Assembly (NCBI GenBank): GCA_036925085.1
Contig: JAUPFP010000001.1
Span: 5,931,722 to 5,995,721, forward strand
Reading direction: 5' to 3'
Source of the DNA: Brachycybe producta
Taxonomy: Eukaryota; Arthropoda; Diplopoda; Playtdesmida; Andrognathidae
Length of the DNA: 64,000 nt
Part shown: piece after piece, positions 12,556 through 23,230 of the stretch
How the letters are laid out: every line of letters starts with the position of its first letter
Numbering within the stretch: position 1 is the stretch's first letter
The notes under the pieces: model-generated
The model's database searches: none
Seen by the model: only the letters and a program-made list of their open reading frames with translations
What the model was told of the DNA's origin: nothing
Position numbers and translations under genes: made by a program

Positions 12556-12564
12556 GTTACCAAT

Positions 12565-14100
12565 AGGGTTCAATGAATATAGAAGAAAAAAAATGGAAGC
12601 CATTTTAAGCAAGATGTCTTCCTTCCAGCTTCAAAAAGCAGACGATTCTTCACTCACTTTTGGCTTTTATTTTTCTTAACATATGAAGTTGCTTTACCTT
12701 CTTAGTTCTCAGTTTTATGCCTAAAATTAATTAAGTCCATTAGTTTCCTAATTGGCAAAGTAGAAAAATAGACTTTGAAACACTTAAAAAAAAAATAAAA
12801 CTGGTGGCATCATAAAATGAAAGTCAACCATAAAAAACCTCGGCTTATTAGAAATTAAGAGAACCAACTGCATTTAGGACAGTTGAGCTTAGGCCCTAAG
12901 GAGGGGGAGGAGGAGTTAAGGGGTGAGGGTTAAATTTAAGGAGTTTTTAGAGGCTAATTTAGAGCAAATAACTGAATATATCTCAAGTTTTGAAAATGTA
13001 GAGGTAATCATTAGCGAGAAATAAAACTCCACTAATGAAGTAATAAGAGAATAGAAGAAAGGAAAACTTTTAACCTAAAACCTGAACCATCATATTTTCA
13101 ACAAGAGAAAACAAATTAAGGAGGCCGCCAAAGCCACTTTTTTCTAGTCTCTTAAACAACTTTTGTCATCCAACACTCACTCCTAATTGGACTCGACAAT
13201 ACACAAGAGAACACAAACAAAACGTTACTTTTGTCTTTTCCAACATTGTCACTTCTTTATTTTGAAAGGTATCACAATAAAAATTACTTTTAAGCAATTC
13301 TAGTCTCTAAGAAACTTTAAATTTCTTCTAAAACGTAGACGGGCGTGGAATGACAAGGACAAGGCAATTTTTATCAGACCGGCCAGTGGCAACACATAAT
13401 GTACATCAATGTAACATCATTACTATGTTACCACCTAAGTAGAAAATTGTTAATTCTGGACTATTACTAGGCAATTTGCAAAACAACCCATTAGGATGTT
13501 TTTATTAAACTTAAGTGTTAAGTTTAAAATGCTTTTCAAATTCTTGATTAATTATTCTGTCTTTCAGAAACAAAACTAAGAGAAAATAGAAAGTATTTTA
13601 GAAACTAGAAGGGTAGCTTAATCGGTTAAGGATATTTTCATTTTGATATCTTTCAAAATAAACTTTTTATGTTAGTTTTACGCAGACGATATTTTTGTCC
13701 ACAAAAGGTTTATTTTGAAAGATAGCAACATAATTGATTGAGCTACCCTTCTAGTTTTTTAAAAAAAAACACTTTCCAGTTTCTCTTAATCTAAGGACCA
13801 CCCAGTTACCTTCCCCCCAAACTGACCATTCCTTTTCCCATTTCTTGCTCCTAAAAGGACGCTTTTCCCATGATGCAAAAACAGTCCCCCCCCCCTTTCG
13901 CTCACAAATAGATCCAATTTCATACTAGAAATTTTCACTTAAAAAATTGACCCTGTTTTCTTGTTATAAAAACAATGATCAGACTACAGAGACAGACGAC
14001 CGACCGTGCTCAAAATGACCATCAATCACTTGTGACTGAACTTGACCATTCAAATGACATAAGCAGAATACATGACGAGCAGAATACATGACGAGGCTAA
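12565..14100. other. Intergenic DNA, no gene seen
   Basis: No supported exon. It contains only the inverted-repeat element at 13577-13788, a C-run near 13888-13898 and scattered homopolymers. Confidence 0.5.
13577..13788. repeat. Inverted-repeat MITE (TAAGAGAAA...TTTCTCTTA)
   Basis: The left arm TAAGAGAAAATAGAAAGTAT continues to GAAACTAGAAGGGTAGCT. The right arm mirrors it (AGCTACCCTTCTAGTTTTTT, then ACTTTCCAGTTTCTCTTA). Related single arms occur at about 1540-1560, 9705, 9866 and 37440-37480, so this is a dispersed family. Confidence 0.7.
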
Positions 14101-14103
14101 TAC

Positions 14104-14400
14104 CATGTAAACACATGAGTCAAATGAATTCAAATTAAATGTGTTTAGGTGAATTATACGGAATCCAGTTAAGGACATGAACCAAATGAACATTGACTTT
14201 AATTATTAATATTTTAAATTAGAATACTAAAATATTTTGTCAATAGTTTATATATTATATTTAAGTATTAACTCAATATTTTCAGATTAATTAACTGAAT
14301 AAATTGAATTCGAATTGTATTGTTTGTTTGCCCTTCACAGGGCTCTGTAGAACACGTTTATTTAAATGCATTTAAATTATCAGGTGTGTACTAGGTATAA
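14104..14400. repeat. Dispersed 300-bp repeat (copy 1)
   Basis: The whole segment recurs inverted at 32705-33005. Shared landmarks are ACACATGAGT near one end, a central AATATTTTCAGATTAATTAA-type stretch, AGGGCTCTGTAGAACACGTT and AAATGCATTTAAATTATCAG at the other end. The ends are only weakly inverted relative to each other. Non-coding. Confidence 0.75.
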
Positions 14401-14945
14401 GAGAACTAATGAAAAGTGGCACATATGACTCACCCTGTACTCAGTACACGTAATATGTAAATTAAAGCAAACTACTTGGGAGGTTTTTTCTAGTTTTTTT
14501 TTTTTCTATGGTGCTGTGAGAAACTGACAAAACGATTATATAGCAACTTTGACTGCATTTGAGGCTATTAATTACTAATTTGTTAGCTAAAGAAGGGATT
14601 TGACAAGCATGACCACTTAAATCCATCCTCACAACATTTGAGGAAAGATTTTCAAAAAGAAAATCAAACAAGTTCACTGATTCACTTCTGAAAGTCACTT
14701 CAGACTAGAAGGAGGCGCCTGATTAGACTCTTAAACCTGGAACACGCTTAGAAAACCACAACAGAATATTTAAATGAGAAAATTTTCCATAAACAGTAAC
14801 ACACCACAACAGAATGCCAACCGTTGTTTTCATGTAAACCAACTTTGTATTTGGCCCAAAAGGTTGTCGAGATTCGGGAGATTATATAGAGATTCAAGAA
14901 CCTTTTAGAATTCTGATTCGAGAAAATTTAGGATTCGTCCCACCA

Positions 14946-16270
14946 GTGGCGTAACTACGAATTTTGGCACCTATGGCGAAATATCATAATTGCGCCTCCT
15001 GCAAAAATATTTTTTTTTTAAAAAATGGGGTGGCCTCCGAGATTATTTTTTAAGAGAAAAGGCACAAAATTGCAGATATTTATTTATTAAGAACAAGAAA
15101 ATGTTTTATACAAATATTTTTAAAAGTACATTGAATTTTTTACGAGTTACAATACAGATTAATAAAAAATACAACTATTTAAGTTACAGTAATTTAACTT
15201 TTCTTGCTTTAGCATTTGCAAAATCATCGATTACATTGTCAAAATTTGTTAGAGAAAACATCACATTCAATAGAGATAATAGACTTAAACTACTGAGTCT
15301 ATCTTGGTGCATTGTCGAGCGTAAAAGCGTAAATGATTCTTTATAATTTTCAATTTGCTGAATCAATTTGCTGAAACTCCTTTCCCCAGTGGCAACAGTT
15401 ACTGGTAGAGTTAACAGAATGCGCAGTGCAATTGTGATATTTGGATAAGATTCACATAAGTCCCACTACACCATTCTTTCTAAAATTTGAAAACGATGAC
15501 ATTTTAAATTTACGAAAAGGCTTTGTGCCTGAAATTTAAAACATTCTAGTTCATTTTGAATCTGAATACAATCTAAATCTTGATCTTCTGTGCAAATATC
15601 AGCAGCTGCCTTTTTTAAATCTACTAATGACATTTGTTCTAAGCTTCTTCCGGTTAAAAAATCAAATAATGATGACACACAGAACATATTTTGAAATCTA
15701 TCATCTAACTGATAGATTATAACATCAATTACCATCGTAAAATAGATGTTTTAATTGATCACTGACCGAAAATTGTGCTCCCTCATCGTTAGCTTCTTCT
15801 CCAGGCAACATTTTCTTTTTCTCTTATCTTGAGGAGCAGGATTTATTTCAAGTTCTTAACATTTTTCCACACAAGATATAATTAACACAGATATAATTTC
15901 TTCAAATACCTCAGTTCTGAATTGTCTGAAGCTGTTTAGTAAACCCTTCAATAATTCCGAAGAACGGACAATGTCTTGCGTCTTGTTTTGTAGCTGGTTG
16001 TTAGTAATGTTTATTTTGGATAAAATTCTGTCCCACATTATTAGCATAAAAATAAATTATATTACCTAGCATTCGATAATAATAATCTGGCTGCAACAAT
16101 ACCATCTCCAAAAGTAAAATCTTCAAATATTTCTTTTAAAATAGTGAGCACGTCACTAATTTGAGAATAAAGTGCACTAATTGAACGTGCTTTAGAACAC
16201 CATCATGTGTCACTATGTCCTTTGAGGGTTGTATTTAATAAGGATGTTAATTTTTACCACCTTTTACATC
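14946..16270 (-). pseudogene. Decayed hAT transposase copy (ZMYM1/DUF4371-like)
   Basis: Minus-strand reading fragments at 15184-15366, 15466-15735 and 15856-16047 are separated by stops and frame changes. The first contains LLRSTMHQDRLSSLSLLS, close to the C-terminal dimerisation region of the transposase at 17183-19235 (LRSTMGQDRLSAVSI). The order of the fragments fits one transposase read from high to low coordinates. At 14946 the sequence CAGTGGCGTAACTACGAATT looks like a hAT terminal inverted repeat; I did not find its partner. This copy is more decayed than its neighbour. Confidence 0.65.
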
Positions 16271-16289
16271 GATTCCAAAATGAAGTGCG

Positions 16290-17010
16290 GGACCCGATTC
16301 AATGTACATATCATGATTGAAGTGAGATTTAATGATCTGTTTCTTAATACCTTTAGCTTTACATTTATACTAATGATTATTTAACAGTACAGAATACATT
16401 TTAGATTTTAGGGCCACAAATTCCGAAATAGGTTCACCATTCATTTCATCTTTAAATTTTCCCATAACTTTTTTGTTTTTAAGTGACTTTTTGGATAGTC
16501 ACTCGTATCCAAATGGTATTGGTAACGCTGCATGTCATGGTACAAATCTTTCGTTTGAATATGCATGATGAAACTATCCGTATCAGTATACAACAATTTC
16601 AATCTATTTCCGGGATAATTTGATTTCAGAACATAATAAAATCCATACATGAACAACTTCGATATTTCTAGTACAGTAAAACCCGTATACAATGGTTTGT
16701 TAAAATAAATGGACCATTTTTTTCATTTTAAACACAGTGAGGTTCTTATCGATAACGTGAAATAAGTCTAAATTTGCACAGCTGAGTAATTTTAGGCAGC
16801 GTTCTTTTTCATTAACGAGTTCGGCATTAATTTTTTTCTTTGATTTTCCATCGTTTTCCCGAAAACTGCATTGTTTATTAATTTGAAAAAGTCTTTTTCG
16901 AAATCATCTTTTGCTAGCTTATGCATGGCGATGTTAAATTCTATATAAGGCTTTAGCCACTTGCCTTGGGTAAAAGAAAGTACATGATGAATTTTGATTA
17001 ATTTCATCCC
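16290..17010 (-). pseudogene. Protein-primed DNA polymerase B fragment (Polinton/Maverick type)
   Basis: Two minus-strand segments, in different frames, match the C-terminal half of the family B polymerase of Polinton/Maverick elements. The upstream one (16792-17007) has a [20 protein letters not shown]-type stretch. The downstream one (16441-16692) has the catalytic YTDTDS signature. Coding similarity continues to about 16290 (IKSHFNHD) through one in-frame stop near 16364. No exonuclease domain, integrase, capsid or terminal repeats are visible nearby, so this is an isolated relic. It lies directly between two hAT remnants, all on the same strand. Confidence 0.8.
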
Positions 17011-17182
17011 CAGGTTTAAGTAGCATTGTAAATTTCTAGCATGCAGGGCTGTATTAAGGTCTGTTGAGGCCTGATGCAGAATAACTATGGGGGGCCTATC
17101 ACAAAAATTAACATGTAATAGTATTTACCTTATATGTACATTACATACTACATGTATATGTAAAGGAAGTTCAAATCAATTG

Positions 17183-19235
17183 TCAGTTTATGAACACTTT
17201 TCTTGTTTTGCAGGCTGCAAAATCATTCATGACATCATGAAATGATAGTGTTTTTACAAGTTCACTTTCAATGTTCATGATTGACACTGCACTCAATCGG
17301 TCCTGGCCCATAGTTGACCTGAGGTAATTTTTTGTGCGAGTGAGGACAGAGAATGATCGTTCACCTTTGACATTACACACAAATAAGCACAGGTAGATCC
17401 TCAAGGCGATTTCACAATTAGGAAAGACGGATTGTGTATTTGTTGATCTAATTAATTGTAGCATTGATGCGGCACTTATTCTCTTGGAGTCATCTAGTTG
17501 TTGTATCGGTAATTCCTTCTTTGCGAACACACAAAGCTGCTGAAATTTATTTGCAAATTCAGGTTCCAAGTCTACCATGTATTTCTTGGACAAGTTTGTA
17601 GCAGACTCGTGATGATTTTGAGAGTTCGGATTGTTGATATCTGTCAAAAATCCAAAATCTTCATTTAGAAAAGCATATGCAGATGTGCGTTTTGTGAGTT
17701 CAATGGCGAGTTTATCAATGATGGGCAAGAATGTTTCAACCCGAAATTTATTGCCTCCTTCCAAATTTACTTCTGAACCATCCGATGGTTCATCGTTCTG
17801 ACGGTTTCTCTTCGATGGACGCACTTCTTCAAACGAGTATTTCTTACTTCCTGAAAGTTCTATTGCCTTAGCTTCGTACATTTCAAAGTTATCTCTCAAG
17901 CCATTTACATATGTTCCTAGAGATATTAGTAATGAAACAGCTATTGAAAGCTGAAGTTCAGATGATTGCAAATATTTGCTGGTACTGTTAAAACGTTCCA
18001 AAATGTCATTCCACAGTATGACCATGAATGCCACTTGCAGGTTGTATGTTTTCTTCGATAATGATTTCTCCTTCAACCTGGTATCAGCTGAAAAGCAAGC
18101 TGTCATTCTAAAGACTTTCAAGTGCATCACGAATAGGTTGGTAAGACATAAAAAGGGTATTTGTGGCATCTGCATGAGCAGACCATCGTGTATCTGATAG
18201 GCTTTTCACTGTCACTGTGGTATTCTTACTTGTAAAATCTGTCAGTCGCTTCCATCGTGCAGTTGAACTTGAAAAGAAATCATACAATGACTGGAGAAAT
18301 GAAAAGAATCTAGTTGAATGTGAACAACAGTCAACTGCACATCTCCCAATTAAATTCAATGAATGAGCTGCACATGGTACAAATTCCACCAATTTGTTTA
18401 GACTCTTTATGTGACTTTGTAATCCATTGTAAACTCCAGACATATTTGCAGCATTATCATATGACTGTCCACGACAGTCAGCAATTGGAATACCCATTTC
18501 ATTCAAAAATGTTGTCACAACTTCAGCGAGATTTGCTCCTGTGTGGCTGTGAATAGGAATAAACTTTAGAAATCGCTCAATTGGTGTGCCTTCATCTTCA
18601 ACATAGCGGACAGTAAATGTCAATTGATCAGTGTGTGAAATATCAGGTGTAGAATCCACACTGATAGAATAGTACTTGGCTTTCTTTATCTGTTTCACAA
18701 TTTCCAGTAGCATCTTTTCACCCATCAGAAAAATAAATTCATCACATATTGTTGATGATAAGTAACTTGGATGTCCTTTCCCCTTATTTCCATGATTTTG
18801 GATATGTTCAGCCAAGAAAGGATCAAATTGTGCAATTAGTTCCAAAATACCTAAGTAATTGCCGTTGTTTGGAGAGCCACAAATTTCTTTACTGTCCCTG
18901 AGTGCTAGGCCACGCTCAGTAAGGAACTTAATTGCAGCTACTACTCTCTCCAATACCATTTTCCAGTAACTAATCTCCGTCTTATATTGTTGTTCCAATC
19001 CGGTATCAATACGACCATATTTCCCGCATCGAGAGAGATAGTCACACATTGCATTGAGGTGACCATTGCTGCTTTCATGCACACTAATTCGTAATGGGTT
19101 GGCCCAGTTGCAAAATCCATCCTCTACAAATGAATTCGAGCTCGTTGAAAATAGCTTGCAAACAAAACAGAAAACCGAACCTAAGGAAGGCGAATATAGT
19201 AGCCACTGTCGAGGAACGATTTCTCCATTTTTCAT
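17183..19235 (-). pseudogene. hAT transposase (ZMYM1/DUF4371-like), one frameshift
   Basis: Cut-and-paste DNA transposase of the hAT superfamily. The 5' part (19235-18108, 375 residues) starts in a TTF-type zinc-finger-like region (VFCFVCKLFSTSSNSFVEDG), followed by the RNase H-like core with YDNAANMSGVYNGLQSHI and CAAHSLNL. The 3' part (18175-17183, 330 residues) carries the C-terminal dimerisation segment (LRSTMGQDRLSAVSIMNIES). The two parts overlap in different frames near 18110-18175, so a single frameshift breaks the gene; otherwise it is open for about 700 residues. The N-terminus may be incomplete, because no start upstream of 19235 extends the TTF domain. A possible 3' terminus is CAGGGCTGTATTAAGG at 17046. 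Recent activity is likely, but this copy is not intact. Confidence 0.87.
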
Positions 19236-19812
19236 TAAACGCTGCGAGTGCTTAAGTTTAACCGTAACCCTTTACAATTTTTATTAACTTTAATAACATT
19301 TTGTTCTTTAAACTGTCTGGCTGTGTTGATTTCTCCTCCTTGTTATCGTTACCTCACCTTGGGAAGAAGATGAGTTTCTGAATAAACAAATGTAACGAGG
19401 GAGGTTTCAGTTTGAAATTGCAGGTTCTTTAAGCCAATGAAGGCTTCTGTACAAATTCGAAACCGAAAAATAAAAATGTGTTGAGTGAAAAAATGCACAA
19501 ATTTTAATTTATCCTTTAGTGTTATTACAAATAATAAATTGGGTTTACATGTTAACTTAAGCAATTTTAAATAGAGGAAATGCCTTGCTTTATTGACTCT
19601 TTTAACTCTTCTAAGTTAGATTTCAATTCTAATACACTAAACACCTTATTACAACATCAATGTTACAGCACTTATCCTTAATCACTTATCACTTATCCTT
19701 TGTGTATTCTCTCAACTTAGTAATTAACAAAGTAACTTAATTCTCGAACTCAAACACTTATGTAGCTTGATATAACTCTGGAGTCTCTCTGTTATTAGGG
19801 GGTTCCTTTAAT

Positions 19813-20049
19813 CTTTCCCACTATTTCTGTTTGGGTATCCTTTTCCCACTATTTCTGTTTGGGTATCCTTTTCCCACTATTTCTGTTTGGGTATCCTTTT
19901 CCCACTATTTCTGTTTGGGTATCCTTTTCCCACTATTTCTGTTTGGGTATCCTTTTCTCACTATTTCTGTTTGGGTATCCTTTTCTCACTATTTCTGTTT
20001 GGGTATCCTTTTCCCACTATTTCTGTTTGGGTATCCTTTTCCCACTATC
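19813..20049. repeat. 28-bp tandem repeat, about 8.5 copies
   Basis: The unit TCCCACTATTTCTGTTTGGG followed by TATCCTTT repeats with a 28-bp period and almost no divergence; two copies read TTCTCAC instead of TTCCCAC. Because 28 is not a multiple of three, all three forward frames stay open and give similar peptides. These frames are an artefact of the repeat. Confidence 0.95.
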
Positions 20050-21749
20050 TCTATAGCCAATTAAGAATAAGTATTTTGTATCTTATCTTTTTCTTATTGC
20101 CTGTTGTCTTACTTTCTCTTCTGTAGCCAATATTTCCTTTCTCTTTGGGAACACACTCACTAATCACTCCAACATTCACTATTTTTCACCAGTCTTATTT
20201 TCTCGCAATTTAAAGATTTTCACGAAAACTTCTATTTTTCACGATCACTTCAAATCACTTTTTAGAACTAATCCTAACCCTTCTTTTCGAAACAACTTTC
20301 AAACTTTTTTATTCAACTCCCAACTCCGCTAAAACCCTCAGACTCTATAAACAAAAAAACTCTTCTAATCCTCTAAACGAACGAGCTTCTCACGTCCTCC
20401 TCCAGCAACTCTCTTTGTGGACTATATTTTTGCGACTCCTCGAACTAAAAAATGTTACTCCTTTTATAATATTAAGACTTCCGGACTTTGTTTACTCTTT
20501 TTGGATATTTAAGTTTTTATGCTTCGCTATGAGGCATCCGGAGTTATGCCTTTCTTACCCGATACCATCTAGTTTTTTGGTTTTTTGAGTTTCCTTTTTG
20601 TCTTTTATCTATTTTTTCCATCATTTGCTCATTTAACTTTCAATTCTTTAACTTAAATTTTGAAATGTCAGAATTCTGACCCTTGACCATTCTGTCGAAT
20701 CAGTTTGTTTTAATTTTTTTATTAATTATTTTTTTAAGTTTTCATTTTTTCTTTTGGTTTCCTGTTTCTATAATCCTTTCTACTGTTTCTTGTATGAGTC
20801 TTCTTAAATTATTTTGTTTCCTGTTTGAACTAATCTTTCTATTGACCATAGTTCTTTGTTTCCTGTCACTAATTACTTTTGTTTTTTCTTTCATAATATG
20901 GTGCAATACTCAAAACTAATATTTTTTTGATTCTATATTTCATTTTATGATGCAATATGGGTTTATTGATGTTGGAGGTTAAATTTTCTCAATTTAGCCT
21001 CTAACAGCTGTGCTATTTCCAATGTTAAGTACAAAATTATCAATGACCATCTTCAGAATTTCGTTTTTGTTGAACAATTCGTCTCCAATGCAAGGCCACC
21101 ACAAGTTTAAAACTTGATCATCTCCCATGATACAATTAGTAGCCTTTTCTTTTTGATTGATACATAGGGGGTTAGAGAACAATGAAGTGGTTTTCTTATG
21201 CACCTCAATAAAAAAACTCAAACATCCTTTGCTTATATTAATGAGACTGCTCCTTGATACAGCATTTGTAAATTCATTCGCTGATGCAGAAACCATGGCT
21301 CTTAATAATTTAGCATCATGCTTATTTTTTTAACTTTTTAATGACGTGGAAAATTACTGACCCAGCCAACTATTGCAGGGCCATTTTTTCTTGCATGTCC
21401 AATTCATTGGTTCGTTTTCTCTAGACTTCAGTACTGCTTTTGTACACATCACATTTAAATTGCATCAAGTGTAACATTCAAAATTACAAATTAGAATATT
21501 AATACAAATAATTTTTTTAAAAGTTAAATAGTATATTAACCTGTAACAACTTCCTTAAAAAGCACTGTATTAAAAATGTGCGGAAGCTGTAGTCTTTTGT
21601 TGTCTTAAACAACATTTTTGCTGCAGCTGATTTGATTTCAGGGTTTTTACAAGTATGAAATGATGCCTGCCAAAATATTGTTTTTGTTTTTGTCTTTCAA
21701 AGATTCCACAAATTTAGAATGTAAAGGCATGAAAACTGTTTCGCTTGAA

Positions 21750-22296
21750 AATTCATCTATTAAATTTTCAATTTCTTTTTCTACTTCCGTTCTGACTGAA
21801 ACTGCAACATGTGATTTCATGTGATTCACTGCTGCTGTAACACACTCAGTGAACTTAGATAAATCCTGTTAAAAGTCAATGAATTTTGTTTTAATTATGA
21901 CTTGTACTCATTCAAAGCCAATTAAACTAAACAAATTATCTGTTAAAAGATGCAGTAATGATTTTTTTTCCAATTTTATAAAGACAAAAAATGTGTAATT
22001 TGTAATTTACTTTCAGTTCACATGGTTGACATATATCTGTCAGGAACTGGTCCTTTTGTCAGACCACAACAAAGCCAGTGAAGCCAGCCATCACAAAAGT
22101 CGCATTGTATCCAGTTGATATTTTTTTCTAAAAACATCAAAGTAGAACAGATTAGAAGATATGAACTGTAGCAAAAACTAAGTTCTTTAAAAACCCGGTA
22201 ATAAAACGGAAAAAAGTAAAATGCCCACTTTCTGTTTAAAATGTTTGTTACACCTAGTGGACAACATTGTATGAGTTCCAACTTGGAGAAGAGCCC
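21750..22296 (-). repeat. Dispersed repeat carrying the PHD exon (copy 1)
   Basis: This stretch is nearly identical to 60540-61100 in the same orientation. Shared sequence covers the PHD exon, the exon before the AATCATAATTAAAACAAAAT-type intron text, and flanking non-coding DNA, up to GAGTTCCAACTTGGAGAAG. Homology stops exactly where the GC-rich block starts at about 22297. Confidence 0.85.
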
Positions 22297-23230
22297 CATC
22301 CCTGCTTTGCCTAACATATTTCAGTCCCCCTCCAACCTCTTGTGGTTTCACTTTGCTTCGCAGTGACGCTTCGACTTCACGTGGATGGACTCCTACTGCG
22401 GCCGCTTTCACCACCACAGCGAAAGAAGAGCTCGGTGTCGTTTTTTTGCCTTACTAACCTCGCTGTAGGTCTTCTCTGGTGACTGTACCGACTTCGTTCC
22501 CCGTCTGCCATTCCGTTTGCCGACCTTGTGCCCCAAGGTGTATATAGGCACCGTGGTTCCCCTGCCGGTCTCATCGTCACTCCTTTAGTGTTGTCGGCTC
22601 CGTGTCTCGTTTGGGACCTGCACGAGACCCTTGTTCGTGCACTTGTCCACAGTTTCTCCTCGTCTCGAACAGTTGGTAGCCAGCTGCAACGTTAACTTCT
22701 GGTTGTGGTCATTAAGGACCACGCAAGCCTTCAACAAAGCGTCCACCGATTTAGAGACAATGCCCTGATGTTTACGGTGGAATGTGAGCTTGTTCCCAAT
22801 CACCTTTGAAGTTGCAACCCGGATGGCCTCGACGTGGTGAAAGACCGCTTGGAGGATATCGTCCGGTTGAAGGTTGAAATAGTCGGCGGGTTCGTCGTTT
22901 GCTTCCCCCTCCTGGTCAGAATTCGCTGCGGCCTCCCTCGATGCTGCCCGTGTCCGACCCAAGGAGCTGGATGGTTCGGTCCCATGCTCATCTCCGGTCT
23001 CCTGTCCAGTTTTATTGAGGTCCAAAAGGATTGAGGCCCATAGTTCCTCCTCCAGGGCTCTGAGGGTGTCCGTCCGCAGCTGAACCCTTTCAGTCCTCTT
23101 GAGGCCTGACTCTGCCAGCCAAAGTCGCTAGCTCGTCTACCACCTTATTGTGCCGAAGGGTCCATGCTGCCTTGAACACGCGTAACGCTGACGGATCTCT
23201 ACTGATGAGTTTCTTCATCGGTTTCTTGTA
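22290..23230 (-). mobile_element. GC-rich retrotransposon ORF1-like fragment
   Basis: This block is clearly more GC-rich than the DNA around it and is read on the minus strand. The main open segment (23025-22585) is charged and low in hydrophobics, with ALLKACVVLNDHNQKLTLQL and Glu/Ala/Ser-rich sequence. Upstream the frame reaches back to about 23120 (TERVQLRTDTLRALEEELWA), then shifts to another frame (DPSALRVFKAAWTLRHNKVV) ending near 23230. A third, out-of-frame piece follows at 22580-22377. This looks like the ORF1 (gag-like) part of an arthropod-style non-LTR element, but I see no reverse transcriptase or CCHC knuckles. The sharp composition change marks an insertion of foreign origin. 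Confidence 0.5.

Noticed and set aside
19813-20049. CRISPR-like direct repeats
   Set aside because: The units are head-to-tail without spacers and the sequence is eukaryotic. It is a simple tandem repeat.
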